This document shows positions 50,025 to 58,186 of a DNA stretch of 64,000 bases, piece by piece (position 1 is the stretch's first letter; each line of letters starts with the position of its first letter). A program made the translations under genes and the position numbers. The notes under the pieces are model-generated. The model saw only the letters and a list, made by a program, of their open reading frames with translations, searched no databases and had not been told where the DNA came from. The stretch is from contig DAOUAL010000096.1 of NCBI GenBank assembly GCA_034433515.1, forward strand, positions 40,801-104,800, read 5' to 3'. The DNA comes from DAOTXS01 sp034433515. Its GTDB lineage: Bacteria; Chloroflexota; Anaerolineae; UBA4142.

Positions 50025-51365
50025 ATGACGGCACACACCCTTGTAATGCCGGAAGTCGAGATTGTTACCGACAAACGGCTCAGCCCGTTAGAATTGGAAC
50101 AGTTGCAACAACAAGCCCGTGCCAAACGCACGCGCGTAGTCATCACCGGGATGGGCGCGATTACACCGTTGGGGCATACGGCAGAAGAGTTTTGGCAAAG
50201 TTTGCTCGCCGGCAAATCCGGCGTCGCTCCCATTACTCTGTTTGACACCTCCCAGTACAAAACTCACATCGCTGCGGAGGTCAAAGGATTTGATCCCTTA
50301 AAGTATGTGGATGGCAAAGATGCACGTCGAATGGGGCGTGCCACCTTATTCGCGTTGGCGGCGGCAAAAAGCGCACTGGAGGATGCAGGGTTCAAAGAGG
50401 GCTTGAAAGAAAATGATCGCGCGGGAGTCTTGCTGGGCACCGCGCTCGGCGGCTTTCCCGAAGCCATCGAAGCGCACAAGGGATTCTTGGAAAAAGGTCC
50501 CGACCGTGTCAGCCCCTTTATTGCCGCGGTCATCTTGCCCAATATGCCTTCGTTTTACGTTGCCAACTATTATCGCGCGCGCGGCTACAATTCGACCATT
50601 GTTACCGCGTGTGCTGCGGGTACGCATGCCGTAGGCGCGGCAGCGGAAATCATTCGGCGCGGCGACGCAGACATTATGCTGACTGGCGGGACCGACGCCG
50701 TGATTTGCGATATTGTCTTTGCGGCGTTCGGCGTGATGCGCGCGCTCTCCACGCGCAACGATGACCCCGAACACGCGAGCCGCCCCTTCGACAAGAATCG
50801 CGATGGCTTTGTCATTGGCGAAGGGTCCGCTGTCCTGGTGCTAGAAAAATTAGAACACGCGCTAGCACGTGGCGCCAAGATTTACGCCGAAGTGTTGGGC
50901 TATGCTACCAACTCGGATGCGTACCATTTTGCTGCACCCGACCCGCAAGCCATCGGCGCGACGCGCGTGATGCAAGCCGCGCTGCGCAACGCCAACATCA
51001 CCCCCGACCAAGTGGATTACATCAACGCGCACGGCACCTCCACGCCTTTGAATGATGCCGGCGAAACTTTGGCGATCAAAAATGTTTTTGGCGAACGCGC
51101 GTATCGCATTCCCATCTCGTCCACCAAATCCATGATCGGTCATTCAATGGGCGCCGCCGGCGCGTTTGAGGCGGTGGCGTGCGCCATGACCCTCCGCGAT
51201 CAAAAGATTCACGGCACGATGAACTATGAAACCCCTGACCCGGCATGCGATCTCGATTACGTGCCCAATGCCGCACGCGCTGCCAACGTCAATATTGTCA
51301 TCTCGAATTCATTTGGCTTGGGCGGACAAAACGCGTGCTTGGTGCTAGGAAAATACAATAAATGA
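50025..51365 (+). CDS. fabF: Beta-ketoacyl-ACP synthase II (copy 2)
   Basis: 446 residues. Same triad: VTACAAGTHAVGAA, INAHGTSTPLND, MIGHSMGAAGAFEA. Compared with copy 1 it has an extra N-terminal region of about 37 residues (MTAHTLVMPEVEIVTDKRLS then LELEQLQQQ) before the usual ITGMGAITPLG. The two are clearly tandem paralogues. The copies may prefer different chain lengths or serve temperature adaptation, as in bacteria with two KAS II. Confidence 0.93.
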   Translation: MTAHTLVMPEVEIVTDKRLSPLELEQLQQQARAKRTRVVITGMGAITPLGHTAEEFWQSLLAGKSGVAPITLFDTSQYKTHIAAEVKGFDPLKYVDGKDARRMGRATLFALAAAKSALEDAGFKEGLKENDRAGVLLGTALGGFPEAIEAHKGFLEKGPDRVSPFIAAVILPNMPSFYVANYYRARGYNSTIVTACAAGTHAVGAAAEIIRRGDADIMLTGGTDAVICDIVFAAFGVMRALSTRNDDPEHASRPFDKNRDGFVIGEGSAVLVLEKLEHALARGAKIYAEVLGYATNSDAYHFAAPDPQAIGATRVMQAALRNANITPDQVDYINAHGTSTPLNDAGETLAIKNVFGERAYRIPISSTKSMIGHSMGAAGAFEAVACAMTLRDQKIHGTMNYETPDPACDLDYVPNAARAANVNIVISNSFGLGGQNACLVLGKYNK

Positions 51366-51387
51366 CCAAGAGGTCATCGAGGCAATT

Positions 51388-52104
51388 ATGCGACTTTCCA
51401 CCAACGACAAACTGATCGAACGCCAAGCCAAGATTGCACGGTATGCTACCTTTGGCGGGCTAGGTATCTTGCTCGGCTCACTCGTCTTGTCATTCACCAA
51501 TAGTATCGCCAACAATATCCTCCTCGCTTACCTTGCGCTGGCGCTTGGATTTTTTCTGGCGATGATTGGTTCTGCCTTGGCGACCAAATGGATCAAAGAG
51601 CCGCGCGCCGACAAGGCACTCGAAAAAGCCTTGAAAGGCTTTGATAACAAACATCACCTTTATAACTATTTGCTGCCGGTGGATCACGTGTTGCTTACGC
51701 CTACGGGCTTGATCGTGTTCAAAGTCAAAAATCATGATGGCACCATCTCGTACCGCGATGGCAAATGGCATCGCGCGTGGAGTTGGACGCGCTTGTTGGG
51801 TGGAATGGGGCAAGAAGGATTAGGTAACCCGACCAAAGAGTTGGAAAACGAAATTGCGGTGATGCGCCAATTTCTTACCGACAAAATCGAAAACCCAGCC
51901 CTGGTCCCGATTGACGGTTACGTGGTCTTTACCGATCCGCGCGTGCAACTCTCGATAGACGAGCCGACGTTACCGGTTGTCAAAACCGATGACTTGAAAA
52001 ACACGCTCCGCAAAAACAAACGCGGCGCCATACTATCACCCAAACTACTCGAACAACTCGAACACGTCCTGAACACCGAAGCCCATGCAAAAACAACCCA
52101 GTAG
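51388..52104 (+). CDS. Membrane-anchored NERD-domain protein
   Basis: 238 residues. Two membrane segments (about 20-45 and 50-68) then a nuclease-related domain: HHLYNYLLPVDHVLLTPTGLIVFKVKNHDGT, with the Glu/Gln-Lys of the PD-(D/E)xK-like core replaced partly (VFKVKN), and VPIDGYVVFTDP. Function of bacterial NERD proteins is not known; nuclease activity is uncertain because the metal-binding acidic residue is not evident. It follows fabF copy 2 by 22 bases. Confidence 0.72.
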   Translation: MRLSTNDKLIERQAKIARYATFGGLGILLGSLVLSFTNSIANNILLAYLALALGFFLAMIGSALATKWIKEPRADKALEKALKGFDNKHHLYNYLLPVDHVLLTPTGLIVFKVKNHDGTISYRDGKWHRAWSWTRLLGGMGQEGLGNPTKELENEIAVMRQFLTDKIENPALVPIDGYVVFTDPRVQLSIDEPTLPVVKTDDLKNTLRKNKRGAILSPKLLEQLEHVLNTEAHAKTTQ

Positions 52105-52534
52105 TAAAATGTGTTTTGTGTGCGGGCGCGATAATCCCATCGGCTTGCACATGCACTTTTACGTGGACGATCACAATTGTGTCCACGCCGAATTTACCCC
52201 GCGCGAGGAACACCAAAGTTTCCCCGGCGTCATGCACGGCGGTCTCATCACCACCATGCTCGATGAATTGATTGGGCGCACCGCCATCGCTATGAATCTG
52301 TGGTGTATGACCGTCAAACTCGATGTGCGATTTCGCAAACCAGTCCCCATCGGCGCGCCGTTGAAACTCAAAGGCACAATCACCAAGAAATCATCGCGGC
52401 TGTTGGAGGGACGCGGCGAACTATACCTGAGTGATGGCTCGCTAGCGGTCGAAGCCATTGGCACCTACTTGAAAATTCCAGACGCGCAAATGGAACAGTA
52501 CAAAACTGCACTGGAATGGTGGCGTGTTGATTAA
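52085..52534 (+). CDS. PaaI-type hotdog thioesterase
   Basis: 149 residues. Opening CFVCGRDNPIGLHMHFYVDD and the hotdog helix PGVMHGGLITTMLDELIGRTAI with the catalytic-type His-Gly-Gly...Asp. It hydrolyses acyl-CoA or acyl-ACP thioesters. It begins inside the last 20 bases of the NERD gene (ATG 52085; ATG 52109 also fits). Location behind the fab cluster supports an acyl role. Confidence 0.88.
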   Translation: MQKQPSSKMCFVCGRDNPIGLHMHFYVDDHNCVHAEFTPREEHQSFPGVMHGGLITTMLDELIGRTAIAMNLWCMTVKLDVRFRKPVPIGAPLKLKGTITKKSSRLLEGRGELYLSDGSLAVEAIGTYLKIPDAQMEQYKTALEWWRVD

Positions 52535-52561
52535 CCTCGTATTGATTTTTGGAGGAGAGGA

Positions 52562-54523
52562 ATGCCGAAAGACCTGAAGGATTTTCCGCGCCCCGCCAAT
52601 GATAACGGGCGTGGTCTTCACGGCAGTTTTGATGCCGCGTGGAATGGCGGCGCACAAGGATACGATTACTGGATCACCTTGCTGACCGCGATGAACATCA
52701 AGTGGTTCAAGGTGTTGGATGATCGTGGCAGCAGTATGCCCTTTTGCGAAAAATTACTCGCCGCCGGCATCTTTCCCATCGTACGCATCCTGCGTCGCGA
52801 CCCGCCACCCAACGACACCCCCGAACCCAACCCGGGGCACATTGGCGATCCAGAGATTCAAACCATCAAACGATTGATTGAGATGGGCGTCCGTTATTTT
52901 GAAACAAACAACGAACCCAACCTCACGCGCGAATGGAAACACAACGCAATGCCCAGCCACTCAATCGAAGCGGCCAAACTGGTTGCACTCAACTGGCTCT
53001 TTGATGCTCGCTTGATTCTTTCGCTGGGAGGGTATCCTGGCTTGCCCGCCATCAGTTGCGGCGGCGAACTCGATTTGATGGGCGCACTCGTCGCGCTTGG
53101 TCGTCAAGATATTTTGCTGGAAGGATGCTGGATCGCGCTGCACAATTATTCGCAGAATCGTCCGCTCAATTATCCGGACGATCCGGTCAATCGTTCCGGT
53201 CAACCCCTCACACCGGAACATTACGATTTAGGTGCCTATACGCACTGGGCGTGGTGGAACACCGCGCGGGGCGTCTCTGACACTCTTGATGAAATCAACG
53301 AGATGCGCGCGAATCAAGCAAACCCAGCATCCACACTTCAACACGATCACGCCTGCTTTCGTGAGTTCGAGTATTATCATTCACTCGCGCTGAAATATCT
53401 GGGGCGCGCCATTCCGATCCTTAGCACCGAAGCCGGCTATCGCATTGGACGGCGCGAGGATTTGCGTTACCCGCGCATCACCCCAGAGATGCATTGCGAG
53501 CAAACAGTCGCCTTGTTCGATTATATGCAACGCGAGGCACCCGATTATTATTTTGCCGCCACCCTCTCGTGCTTGATCCGCTCCGACGAAAACGAACCGG
53601 AGGCATGGCACAGCGATTTTTGGCAACGTGCCTTCACCAACGCGCCGTTCGGATTCGAGGGGGTGCCAACGCTCACCGTGCCGAACGCCCAGATCGGCGA
53701 AACATTGCCGGTGATCGAAGCAGTCAAAAAGATGCAAAACCTAGCGCGCCGTTTGCCGGGCGCACAACCATTACCGCCGGTGCCACCGGCCCCACCGATT
53801 CAAATCCACCCGGCACCGGAAAAAATCGAAACGCCCGCCATCACGGCAAAACCGGAATTTCCTTTCTGGCTTCGCGATGAGCCGCCAGCACCGGTTCCGC
53901 CCGCATCGCCACCCGTTACCCAACCGCGCCCAGAAATTTCGGCGACGCCGGTCCAAATGGTGGAAACAATGCCGCCGCCCCCTCCGCCCGAACATATCGA
54001 GCGCGCACCGATTGCCGAGCCGGCAACCGTCGCCGTGGAATCAACGAGTGGGGTGCCGCTTGAACCTTTGCCGGCTCAAGATGTGGAGTGGGATTGGCGC
54101 TTGGACGCCTTGGGGGTAAAATTAGTGCCGGCGGAAGTGCGCCCCGGTCAAGCGTACTGGAAATTGACGCGCGCCGAATACCAAGGCCCCGGCGAATCGA
54201 ATGACAACCATCAGATTTATTACACGGTGGTTGACCAACAAGACAAACCGATGGAATATCAAAAGGTGATGCAAAGTTGGGCAGATGGCGAAACCGATGC
54301 AATCACCAACGAAGAGGGCAAAGCCAACATTCCGATCTGGGCATCCTATGCGCCGGATCGCGGTGAGCAAGGAGCATACACGGCTTGGGTGGATGGCTTA
54401 CCCAGCGACCGCGTGACGGGTATGGGCTTGCCACTCAAACGACACGTGAGTTTTGTCTTGACGTGGAAACGCACCATCGCCAGTTTCTTGGATGCAGAGC
54501 GCCACAAAAAGATCGGAGAGTGA
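52562..54523 (+). CDS. Glycosidase-like protein with Pro-rich linker and C-terminal beta domain
   Basis: 653 residues, no signal peptide evident. N-terminal 390 residues resemble a GH-A barrel: VRYFETNNEPNLTREW places Asn-Glu of the acid/base and IPILSTEAGYRIG the nucleophile Glu. A Pro-rich linker follows (about 400-510). The last 140 residues form a domain (VKLVPAEVRPGQAYWKLTRAEYQG ... LPSDRVTGMGLPLKRHVSFVLTWKR) that recurs in the next gene. GGAGAGG precedes ATG. A role in surface polysaccharide processing is likely; without a signal it may be exported by another route or be cytosolic. Confidence 0.65.
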   Translation: MPKDLKDFPRPANDNGRGLHGSFDAAWNGGAQGYDYWITLLTAMNIKWFKVLDDRGSSMPFCEKLLAAGIFPIVRILRRDPPPNDTPEPNPGHIGDPEIQTIKRLIEMGVRYFETNNEPNLTREWKHNAMPSHSIEAAKLVALNWLFDARLILSLGGYPGLPAISCGGELDLMGALVALGRQDILLEGCWIALHNYSQNRPLNYPDDPVNRSGQPLTPEHYDLGAYTHWAWWNTARGVSDTLDEINEMRANQANPASTLQHDHACFREFEYYHSLALKYLGRAIPILSTEAGYRIGRREDLRYPRITPEMHCEQTVALFDYMQREAPDYYFAATLSCLIRSDENEPEAWHSDFWQRAFTNAPFGFEGVPTLTVPNAQIGETLPVIEAVKKMQNLARRLPGAQPLPPVPPAPPIQIHPAPEKIETPAITAKPEFPFWLRDEPPAPVPPASPPVTQPRPEISATPVQMVETMPPPPPPEHIERAPIAEPATVAVESTSGVPLEPLPAQDVEWDWRLDALGVKLVPAEVRPGQAYWKLTRAEYQGPGESNDNHQIYYTVVDQQDKPMEYQKVMQSWADGETDAITNEEGKANIPIWASYAPDRGEQGAYTAWVDGLPSDRVTGMGLPLKRHVSFVLTWKRTIASFLDAERHKKIGE

Positions 54524-55522
54524 ATGACCGAACTGACACTGAGTTCACGACTCGTACTGATTGTTGCCGGAATCGGATTGATCGCCGGGATCGTTGCGGG
54601 GCTAGTCTTGGGCTGGTTAGTGTGGCCCGTTCAAATCGCCAATGTGGATGTAACCGATTTGAAATCCTCCTCGCAAGATGAAATGATTGTCCTCATCGCC
54701 AAGGCGTACGCGCTCGATCACGATCTGCCGCGCGCGCAAGAACGGTTGGCACAATTGCGCGACCCCAAAATCGCTGACCGTGTTGCCGCGCTTGCCAAGC
54801 AATCGAATGCCCAGCAACAATCCGATGCGACTCATCTTGCCATACTTGCGATCGCGTTGGGAAACACAGATCCACAAATTGCACTCATCGCCGCAACGCC
54901 GACGCCAACCGCCACGAACACAGCCACCCCCACCGAAACGGCAACACCGACTCGTGTGCCATCTACCACACCCACACTCGAACCCACCGCAACAATGACA
55001 CCCACGCGCACGGCGACGCGTCGCCCGGTAGCAACCGCCACGCCCAAGCCCGCCGCTATTGCACCGACAATATGGCTACCTCCCTTTCCAAGTGAATGGC
55101 CCCCCGGCGCCAAATACGAGCCGGCGAATGTGGCACCCGGTCAAAAATACTGGCATCTTGCTCGCGCCCTCTATTGCGATGATCGCGATACGCGCAACAA
55201 CTGTCCCAACTTGCCCGGCGGCGACACGGGCACCAATATCTATGTGATGCTCATCGGTGCCGGCGGCTGGCGCGAAAGCGCACCGCTCAAAGTAGTCAAA
55301 GACGATGGCAGTTTGGCAACGGTAGATGACTTGGGTCCTGAAAAATCGGCAGACGATATGTGCAACTGCAACTATTCGTTCATCGCCACTCATTGGCCCA
55401 TCCAAGTGGGCGGCGCGTACCCCAGCGATAAAATCAGTGGGCTGGGCCTATATAGCGTGCGAATGAAAATTCAAAATGCGCACAGCCGTTATTATTTGAC
55501 ATTCCAGTTGGTAACGAAATAA
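54524..55522 (+). CDS. Membrane-anchored protein with the same C-terminal domain
   Basis: 332 residues. Membrane anchor (about 10-35), helical region (about 40-115, resembling a TPR-like helix bundle), a Thr/Pro/Ala-rich linker (about 125-185), then a C-terminal domain sharing order and text with the end of the previous protein: NVAPGQKYWHLARALYCDDRD, PSDKISGLGLYSVRM, and an aromatic-rich end. The linker is typical of extracytoplasmic Chloroflexota proteins. The genes adjoin (stop TGA at 54521-54523, ATG at 54524) and likely work as a pair, perhaps displaying the domain on both sides of the envelope. Family not known to me. Confidence 0.65.
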   Translation: MTELTLSSRLVLIVAGIGLIAGIVAGLVLGWLVWPVQIANVDVTDLKSSSQDEMIVLIAKAYALDHDLPRAQERLAQLRDPKIADRVAALAKQSNAQQQSDATHLAILAIALGNTDPQIALIAATPTPTATNTATPTETATPTRVPSTTPTLEPTATMTPTRTATRRPVATATPKPAAIAPTIWLPPFPSEWPPGAKYEPANVAPGQKYWHLARALYCDDRDTRNNCPNLPGGDTGTNIYVMLIGAGGWRESAPLKVVKDDGSLATVDDLGPEKSADDMCNCNYSFIATHWPIQVGGAYPSDKISGLGLYSVRMKIQNAHSRYYLTFQLVTK

Positions 55523-55562
55523 CCACCCCTCACTTGGACGAGCCGAAACAACACCGGCATTG

Positions 55563-55634
55563 ATCCACGAAGGACACGAAGGTCCACGAAGATTTCTATG
55601 TTCTTCCTGCGTGACCTTAGTGCCCTTCGTGGAT
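55563..55634. repeat. Palindromic intergenic repeat (CCACGAAGG type)
   Basis: Left arm ATCCACGAAGGACACGAAGG (55563) and right arm ending CTTAGTGCCCTTCGTGGAT (to 55634), imperfect 25-bp stem. A common intergenic repeat class with CACGAAGG words. The gap 55523-55760 holds no gene besides it. Confidence 0.7.
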
Positions 55635-55760
55635 GAAAAAAATCTTGGCTTTTTGGGCAACGCTTTCATTGGAGAGGTACGCTGGTCTGTTGATTGGCTG
55701 GGCAATCGGTATCCTTGGATTCGCCGTGTCACGAATATAAATCACTTGGAGAAAAACTCA

Positions 55761-56084
55761 ATGTCATTCCTACACTTGAACGAACTGAAAGAAAGCCATC
55801 CCATTCCGGGATTTCATGGTCGCTTTGTGCATTCCGATCACATCACCCTCGCCTTTTGGCACATTGATGCCAACACTCCTCTCCCCGAACATTCGCATCC
55901 TCACGAGCAAATCGTTCATGTGATTGCCGGCGAACTCGATTTCACGCTGAACGGGACAACGCGCCGTTTGAATGCGGGATCGGTTGTAATCATCCCCTCC
56001 AACGCTATTCACTCGGGCAAGACTTTTACCGATTGCGAAATCGTTGATGCATTCTACCCGGTGCGCGAGGATTTCAAAAAATGA
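55761..56084 (+). CDS. Cupin-domain protein
   Basis: 107 residues. The double cupin motif is visible: LPEHSHPHEQIVHVIAGELDFTL (His-x-His-x3-Glu), then GSVVIIPSNAIHSGKTFTDCEIVDAFYP (second His). A small metal-binding single-domain cupin, function open (dioxygenase, isomerase or sensor). ATG 55761 (GGAG upstream) is chosen; longer readings pass through the repeat. Confidence 0.9.
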   Translation: MSFLHLNELKESHPIPGFHGRFVHSDHITLAFWHIDANTPLPEHSHPHEQIVHVIAGELDFTLNGTTRRLNAGSVVIIPSNAIHSGKTFTDCEIVDAFYPVREDFKK

Positions 56085-56113
56085 GAGAGGCAACCGTGAT
56101 GGTTGCCTCTCTC
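56083..56113. terminator. Convergent terminator hairpin
   Basis: 13-bp perfect stem GAGAGAGGCAACC / GGTTGCCTCTCTC with loop GTGAT between cupin and guaB stops. No long T run on either side. Confidence 0.75.
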
Positions 56114-56114
56114 A

Positions 56115-57554
56115 TCACAACACCTGCACATCGTGGGGCAGGGATTCTTTCAAGCCCGAAGGGGTCATTCGTACGAAAACCGCTTTCTCGTATAATTCGT
56201 CGAGCGTGTGCGCACCGCTGTAACTCATTCCCGATTGCAAGCCACCGACGAGTTGGGTCAACACCTCGCGCGCCGAACCCCGATAGGGCACCGCGGCTTC
56301 GACGCCTTCGGACACGTATTCGTCAATTTCTTCTTGCGTGATTTCGCCTTCGCCTTCGCGCGATTTGCGCGCCACGTTCGCTTGCGCCGACGCCATCCCG
56401 CGTGATGTTTTGTAGCGATGTCCTTGGCGCGTCATCATCAAGCCGGGACTCTCATCCGTACCGGCAAGCAGACTACCAATCATCACCGTGGATGCACCCG
56501 CCGCAATCGCCTTGACCACATCGCCGGAATTGCGAATGCCACCATCGGCAATAATCGGAATGCCGGCTTGGCGCGCCACTTGGGCACACTCCATTACCGC
56601 TGTCAATTGCGGCACCCCCGACCCAGCCACCACCCGCGTGATACAAATCGAACCGGGTCCCACGCCCACCTTGACCGCGTCCGCACCGGCATCAATCAAA
56701 CGTTTGGTCCCCTCTGCTGTCGCCACATTCCCGCCGATGATTTGCGCCGTGGGAAATCGCCGGCGAATGTTTTTGATCATTTCAATTTCTTGCTGCGAAT
56801 CGCCGTGCGCAATGTCCACCACGATACAGTCTGCTCCTGCCGCCAACAACGCTTCGACTCGTTTCAATTCTTTTTCTTTCACGCCCACCGCCGCGCCCAC
56901 CATCAAACGACCACGAGTATCTTTGGTGGCTTTGGGGTAGCGCACAATTTTCAAAATATCTTTCAAGGTGATCAACCCAACCACGTGTCCGCCGGCATCC
57001 ACCAGCGGCAATTTCTCGATTCGATGTTTGTGCAAAATTTTTTCCGCCTGACGTAAGGTCGTCTCCGGCGCGGCAGACACCACCTCGCGACTCATCACTT
57101 CGGCAATCGGTTTTTGATCGTCCTCCTCAAACAACAAATCGCGCGTGGTCAGAATACCGACCAAACGATTCTCGCCGTTCGTAATCACAATGCCACCCGT
57201 CCCGGTTTCTTGAACGATCCGTTTGGCTTCGCCGATCGTATGCGTCGCCGTTAACACAATCGGATTATCCACCACAAACGATTCTGCTTTTTTGACGCGC
57301 GTAATCTCCTGCACTTGCTCGTCAATGGACATGAACCGATGAATAATGCCGATGCTACCTTCACGCGCCATCGCAATCGCCATCGCACTTTCCGTTACCG
57401 TATCCATATTCGCTGACACGATCGGAATTTGCAATGTAATTTGCGAGGTGAGTTTGGTTTGGGTGGACAATTTTTTGCGCGACTCGATATCCGAGTACTG
57501 CGGCACGAGCAACACATCATCATAGGTCAAGGCAACTTTTGACAAGATTTTCAT
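56115..57554 (-). CDS. guaB: Inosine-5'-monophosphate dehydrogenase
   Basis: 479 residues. N-terminal barrel start ALTYDDVLLVPQYSDI; two CBS modules (about 95-205); catalytic loop VGVGPGSICITRVVAG with nucleophile Cys; flap text YKTSRGMASAQA; C-terminal RGSAREVLTQLVGGLQSGMSYSGA. It oxidises IMP to XMP. ATG 57554 has GGGAGG before it; upstream ORF extension lacks a site. Purine genes purB and purA follow beyond the toxin-antitoxin remnant. Confidence 0.96.
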   Translation of the reverse strand: MKILSKVALTYDDVLLVPQYSDIESRKKLSTQTKLTSQITLQIPIVSANMDTVTESAMAIAMAREGSIGIIHRFMSIDEQVQEITRVKKAESFVVDNPIVLTATHTIGEAKRIVQETGTGGIVITNGENRLVGILTTRDLLFEEDDQKPIAEVMSREVVSAAPETTLRQAEKILHKHRIEKLPLVDAGGHVVGLITLKDILKIVRYPKATKDTRGRLMVGAAVGVKEKELKRVEALLAAGADCIVVDIAHGDSQQEIEMIKNIRRRFPTAQIIGGNVATAEGTKRLIDAGADAVKVGVGPGSICITRVVAGSGVPQLTAVMECAQVARQAGIPIIADGGIRNSGDVVKAIAAGASTVMIGSLLAGTDESPGLMMTRQGHRYKTSRGMASAQANVARKSREGEGEITQEEIDEYVSEGVEAAVPYRGSAREVLTQLVGGLQSGMSYSGAHTLDELYEKAVFVRMTPSGLKESLPHDVQVL

Positions 57555-57579
57555 TGCACACCTCCCATCGCCGCACGCG

Positions 57580-57608
57580 ATTATAAGTGAGTTGACCTTT
57601 TCGTGCAA
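57580..57608 (-). promoter_or_regulatory. Promoter of guaB
   Basis: Minus strand: -35 TTGCAC (57608-57603), 17-base spacer, -10 TATAAT (57585-57580). Confidence 0.75.
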
Positions 57609-57706
57609 CCTTCCTATAATGCACAGCGTCGCAGTCCTCAATGATCAGAGAGGAGTTGCTCATTCGCCTTCGGCGCACTAGCGGTCAGATGAAAAATGGA
57701 CTACGT

Positions 57707-57733
57707 GTAGGACAAATTTCAAATTTGTCCTAC
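57707..57733. repeat. Perfect 27-bp palindrome
   Basis: GTAGGACAAATTT, one C, AAATTTGTCCTAC. It lies 20 bases before the antitoxin start; could be an operator for DUF433 autoregulation, a repeat, or a terminator-like structure. Confidence 0.7.
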
Positions 57734-57753
57734 ATTTTCAAGGGAGGGATTAT

Positions 57754-57990
57754 ATGTTAGGATTCGACCGCATCACGTTCGATCCACAAATCATGGGCGG
57801 GCGCGCTTGTATTCGTGGTATGCGCATCACAGTCTCACTGATTGTCAATTTGGTAGCGAACGGCATGACGACCGATGAGATTCTTAAAGCGTACCCCTAC
57901 CTTGAAAGAGAAGACATCAAACAAGCACTTGCCTACGCGGCATGGACAACCGAAGAACGCGTGTATCAAGTTGCTGGAATATCCGTATGA
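57754..57990 (+). CDS. DUF433 antitoxin
   Basis: 78 residues. DUF433 text: RITFDPQIMGGRACIRGMRITVSLIVNLVANGMTTDEILKAYPYLEREDIKQALAYAAW. Members are antitoxins paired with DUF5615 PIN-like toxins. The 3' end overlaps the toxin start (ATGA). AGGGAGGG precedes the ATG. It looks intact. Confidence 0.9.
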   Translation: MLGFDRITFDPQIMGGRACIRGMRITVSLIVNLVANGMTTDEILKAYPYLEREDIKQALAYAAWTTEERVYQVAGISV

Positions 57991-58186
57991 AATTCATCGC
58001 CTTTCGACTTCGCAATATGCGTCCCGAATCGGTCAATCATTTCAAGTCATTGAAAGATTTCAGCCAGAACTTGAAAGAGGCGCCATCATCACCGTAACTG
58101 AAGGTAACATTCGAGTGAGAGAATTACCCATTGGTCAAGAGCAATCCAAACGTAGAACCACCTCCAATGATAAACAATGCCTTTAG
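57987..58186 (+). pseudogene. Decayed DUF5615 PIN-like toxin
   Basis: Begins ATGAAATTCATCGCC (MKFIA, the family start), then jumps directly to FRLRNMRPESVNHF, a segment normally near residue 75, so the catalytic middle is deleted (about 65-70 codons). At 58040-58043 the run reads CATTTC where CATTTTC would keep frame; after that single-base loss the conserved C-terminus continues in another frame (FQVIERFQPELERGAIITVTEGNIRVRELPIGQ). Thus two lesions. The end runs under the purB start. Confidence 0.8.

Noticed and set aside
57875..58186. 103-residue plus-strand open frame
   Set aside because: Its 5' half is antisense-like shadow of the DUF433 frame; only its 3' half is meaningful, as the frameshifted toxin end.
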